Origin: DATJZH01 sp035499215
GTDB taxonomy: Bacteria > Actinomycetota > Actinomycetes > Streptosporangiales > Streptosporangiaceae
Reading direction: 5' to 3'
DNA length: 7,834 bases
Assembly (NCBI GenBank): GCA_035499215.1
Contig: DATJZH010000114.1
Span: forward strand, 1 to 7,834
The position numbers were made by a program, and so were the translations under genes. Below, one piece after another: positions 5,598-7,834 of this stretch (position 1 is its first letter; each line of letters starts with the position of its first letter). Under the pieces are notes generated by a model. It did no database searches. It saw only the letters and a program-made list of their open reading frames with translations, and was not told the DNA's origin.

Positions 5598-6067
5598 CCG
5601 CCGCCGAGCAGGACGCACACGAGGCGGCGCGCCCCGGCGTGAGCAGCCAGATCACGTTCGACGAAACTGAGGCCGGGACAGAGCTGTCGCCGGCGAGCTA
5701 TCCGGTGACCCGGCTGAGCCTGGTCAGGTATTGCGGGGCGTCCGGCGACTTCAACGTCATTCACTGGAACGAGCGGCTGGCCAGGTCCGTCGGCCTGCCT
5801 GATGTCATCGCGCACGGCATGTTCACGATGGCCCAGGCCGGGCGTTATGTGACTGACTGGGCGGGCCCGCGCGCCGCCCTCGTCGAGTTCGGCGTGAGGT
5901 TCTCCTCGCCCGTGGCCGTGCCCGACGACGACATCGGCGCGACCATCGAGGTCAGCGGGAACATCGAGGACAAGCTGGACGGCAACCGCGTCGTGCTGGC
6001 GCTCACCGCCAGGGCGGCTGGCACCAAAGTGCTGACCCGCGCCCGCGCGGTGGTGCGCCTGCCCTGA
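5594..6067 (+). CDS. HadB-like (R)-specific enoyl-ACP hydratase/dehydratase subunit (MaoC family)
   Basis: The 157-residue product carries the complete hydratase-2 signature. ASGDFNVIHWNE (49-60) supplies catalytic Asp52 and His57, and LPDVIAHGMFTMAQAG lies downstream (about 68-83). The later segment FGVRFSSPVAVPDD also resembles mycobacterial HadB. It would act with the HadA-like subunit as a cytoplasmic heterodimer removing water from (3R)-hydroxyacyl thioesters, most likely in fatty acid elongation. The start is GTG at 5594, inside the hadA-like stop (GTGA), giving a 15-20 residue hydrophilic N-terminal extension compared with the mycobacterial protein. No third subunit (HadC-like) follows in the window. 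The stop codon abuts the 14-bp repeat array that separates this gene from murB. Family and active site clear; natural substrate inferred. Confidence 0.94.
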   Translation: MTAAEQDAHEAARPGVSSQITFDETEAGTELSPASYPVTRLSLVRYCGASGDFNVIHWNERLARSVGLPDVIAHGMFTMAQAGRYVTDWAGPRAALVEFGVRFSSPVAVPDDDIGATIEVSGNIEDKLDGNRVVLALTARAAGTKVLTRARAVVRLP

Positions 6068-6199
6068 CCGCAGGGACCCGACCGCAGGGACCCGACCGCG
6101 GGGACCCGACCGCGGGGACCCGGCCGCGGGGACCCGGCTGACCGCAGGGGCCTGGCTGGCCGCAGGGACCTGACCGCAGGTACCTGACCGCATGGCGCA
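6066..6199 (+). repeat. Degenerate 14-bp tandem repeat array between hadB-like gene and murB
   Basis: Eight clear units of consensus G(A/G)CCGC(A/G)GGGACC(C/T) start at 6066, 6080, 6094, 6108, 6122, 6140, 6158 and 6172. A ninth, decayed unit starts at 6186. The first two are identical, as are the third and fourth. Units six and seven are each preceded by an extra GGCT. The first unit begins inside the TGA stop of the hadB-like gene, and the last decays just before murB. Near-identical 5' units and drifting 3' units suggest growth by replication slippage. The GGGACCC and CCGCGG cores are self-complementary, so the RNA could fold. The period is not a multiple of three, so it is unlikely to be coding. 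Confidence 0.9.
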
Positions 6200-6228
6200 T
6201 GACCGCGGCGGAGAGGACGGGACGGGGC

Positions 6229-7342
<1,114 letters not shown>

Positions 7343-7347
<5 letters not shown>

Positions 7348-7369
7348 TCGGCGTCGTGCGCCGATCGGA
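7343..7369 (+). terminator. Terminator-like hairpin at the murB stop codon
   Basis: TCTGATCGGCG (7343-7353) pairs with CGCCGATCGGA (7359-7369) as an 11-bp stem with one G-U, around the loop TCGTG. The stem includes the murB stop codon. Only two T follow, so it is a U-poor actinomycete-type terminator candidate. A weaker hairpin (GCCCGC 7384-7389 with GCGGGC 7402-7407) follows. Confidence 0.55.
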
Positions 7370-7415
7370 TTCCGGCGGCCAGAGCCCGCCGCCGTTCTTC
7401 CGCGGGCCCGGTTCC

Positions 7416-7444
7416 TTGCGCGGGTGCCCCCCGTATGTCATTAT
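7416..7444 (+). promoter_or_regulatory. Candidate promoter giving a leaderless mRNA
   Basis: TTGCGC (7416-7421), a 17-base spacer and CATTAT (7439-7444) predict transcription from about 7451, which is exactly the A of an ATG. No ribosome binding site precedes that ATG, consistent with leaderless translation, common in actinomycetes. The hexamers match the consensus only moderately. Confidence 0.4.
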
Positions 7445-7450
7445 CGCCGC

Positions 7451-7834
7451 ATGTTTCCGGGTGCTAGCGGGACATTTACTCCTGCGATGATGAGGATCAG
7501 CATCCTGGCTGCCACTCATCCGCAGGGCGCGGCTGCCTCGCCTGCGTCTGCCACCCACTGGTTCGGGATCGGATTGCTGGTCGGCATGGCAGCCGGCGTC
7601 ATCGCCCCCGGATGGCTAAAAGTATTAATAGTCCTTTTTGACGTGGTTGCGCTGGGCTGGATATACGGGATTCTCGCGTACAGCCATACCGCTACGAAGC
7701 TGTGGGTCCCCGTCGCCGTAGTGTTCCTGCTCATCGGATTGTTCTTCGGGATCCGCCGGGGCCTCCGGCATCTGGGCGACACCGAATTCCATACCCGGCT
7801 GCACAACATCAGGGGACTGCACCGCTGGTTCTAG
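7451..7834 (+). CDS. Small three-helix membrane protein, unknown function
   Basis: I do not recognise a family. From the ATG at 7451 the product is 127 residues: a polar 35-residue N-terminal part, three hydrophobic segments (about 36-52, 55-77 and 84-101), then a basic, His-containing tail (His107, His114, His118, His124) ending RWF. Its stop (TAG) is the last three bases of the window. Start choice is open. ATG 7451 would be leaderless behind the promoter at 7416-7444. ATG 7487 or 7490 would give 115 or 114 residues behind only a weak purine run, and a GTG at 7424 is less likely. Base use differs from the neighbours: codons CTA AAA GTA TTA ATA occur in a row (7616-7630), including TTA at 7625-7627 (Leu59). 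In Streptomyces, TTA codons depend on the bldA tRNA, so developmental control is possible. The protein call is moderately firm; function is unknown. Confidence 0.75.
   Translation: MFPGASGTFTPAMMRISILAATHPQGAAASPASATHWFGIGLLVGMAAGVIAPGWLKVLIVLFDVVALGWIYGILAYSHTATKLWVPVAVVFLLIGLFFGIRRGLRHLGDTEFHTRLHNIRGLHRWF

Noticed and set aside
4641..5618. 325-codon open frame on the minus strand opposite tRNA-Met, rpmG and the hadA-like gene
   Set aside because: It lies antisense to clearly real genes and the tRNA, and its translation is Arg/Gly/Ala-rich without domains. Long antisense frames are expected in very GC-rich DNA.
6066..6199. Possible CRISPR array
   Set aside because: The units are 14 bp and directly adjacent with no spacers, so this is a simple tandem repeat.

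Overview
The window is GC-rich bacterial DNA from an actinomycete. The strongest evidence is the block tRNA-Met(CAU), rpmG, hadA-like, hadB-like, murB, an arrangement known from Streptomyces and, in part, from mycobacteria (metT, rpmG2, hadA, hadB). GTG starts, TGA stops, overlapping ATGA/GTGA junctions and almost exclusively G/C third codon positions fit. I cannot name a genus.

Left part (1-2154): two leftward genes. One encodes a six-helix integral membrane protein of unknown function with a conserved-looking HVHH motif (22-795). The other encodes an NAD(P)-dependent enzyme of the alanine dehydrogenase/transhydrogenase N-terminal superfamily, closest in feel to N5-(carboxyethyl)ornithine synthase or saccharopine dehydrogenase (1006-2154). 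The 210-base gap between them holds a candidate promoter for the first gene and a small GC hairpin.

Middle part (2155-4414): a 248-base divergent intergenic region carries an operator-like dyad, a nested palindrome (16-bp outer arms around a second hairpin) and another hairpin. Rightwards follow an LtrA-family membrane protein and a class I SAM-dependent methyltransferase, joined by an ATGA stop/start overlap and therefore probably translationally coupled.

Right part (4415-7834): an elongator-type tRNA-Met gene, then rpmG (zinc-ribbon L33), then two hotdog-fold dehydratase subunits overlapping by GTGA (HadA-like non-catalytic and HadB-like catalytic, expected to form a heterodimer). Next is a degenerate 14-bp tandem repeat array, then murB (UDP-N-acetylenolpyruvoylglucosamine reductase, peptidoglycan synthesis), which ends in a terminator-like hairpin. 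The last gene encodes a 127-residue, three-helix membrane protein. It appears leaderless, is locally AT-richer, and has the only in-frame TTA leucine codon I found among the called genes.

Most of the window is ordinary conserved chromosome. I see no mobile element, CRISPR array or defence cassette. The least explained structures are the nested palindrome at 2199-2261, the 14-bp repeat array at 6066-6199 and the rare-codon cluster in the last gene.
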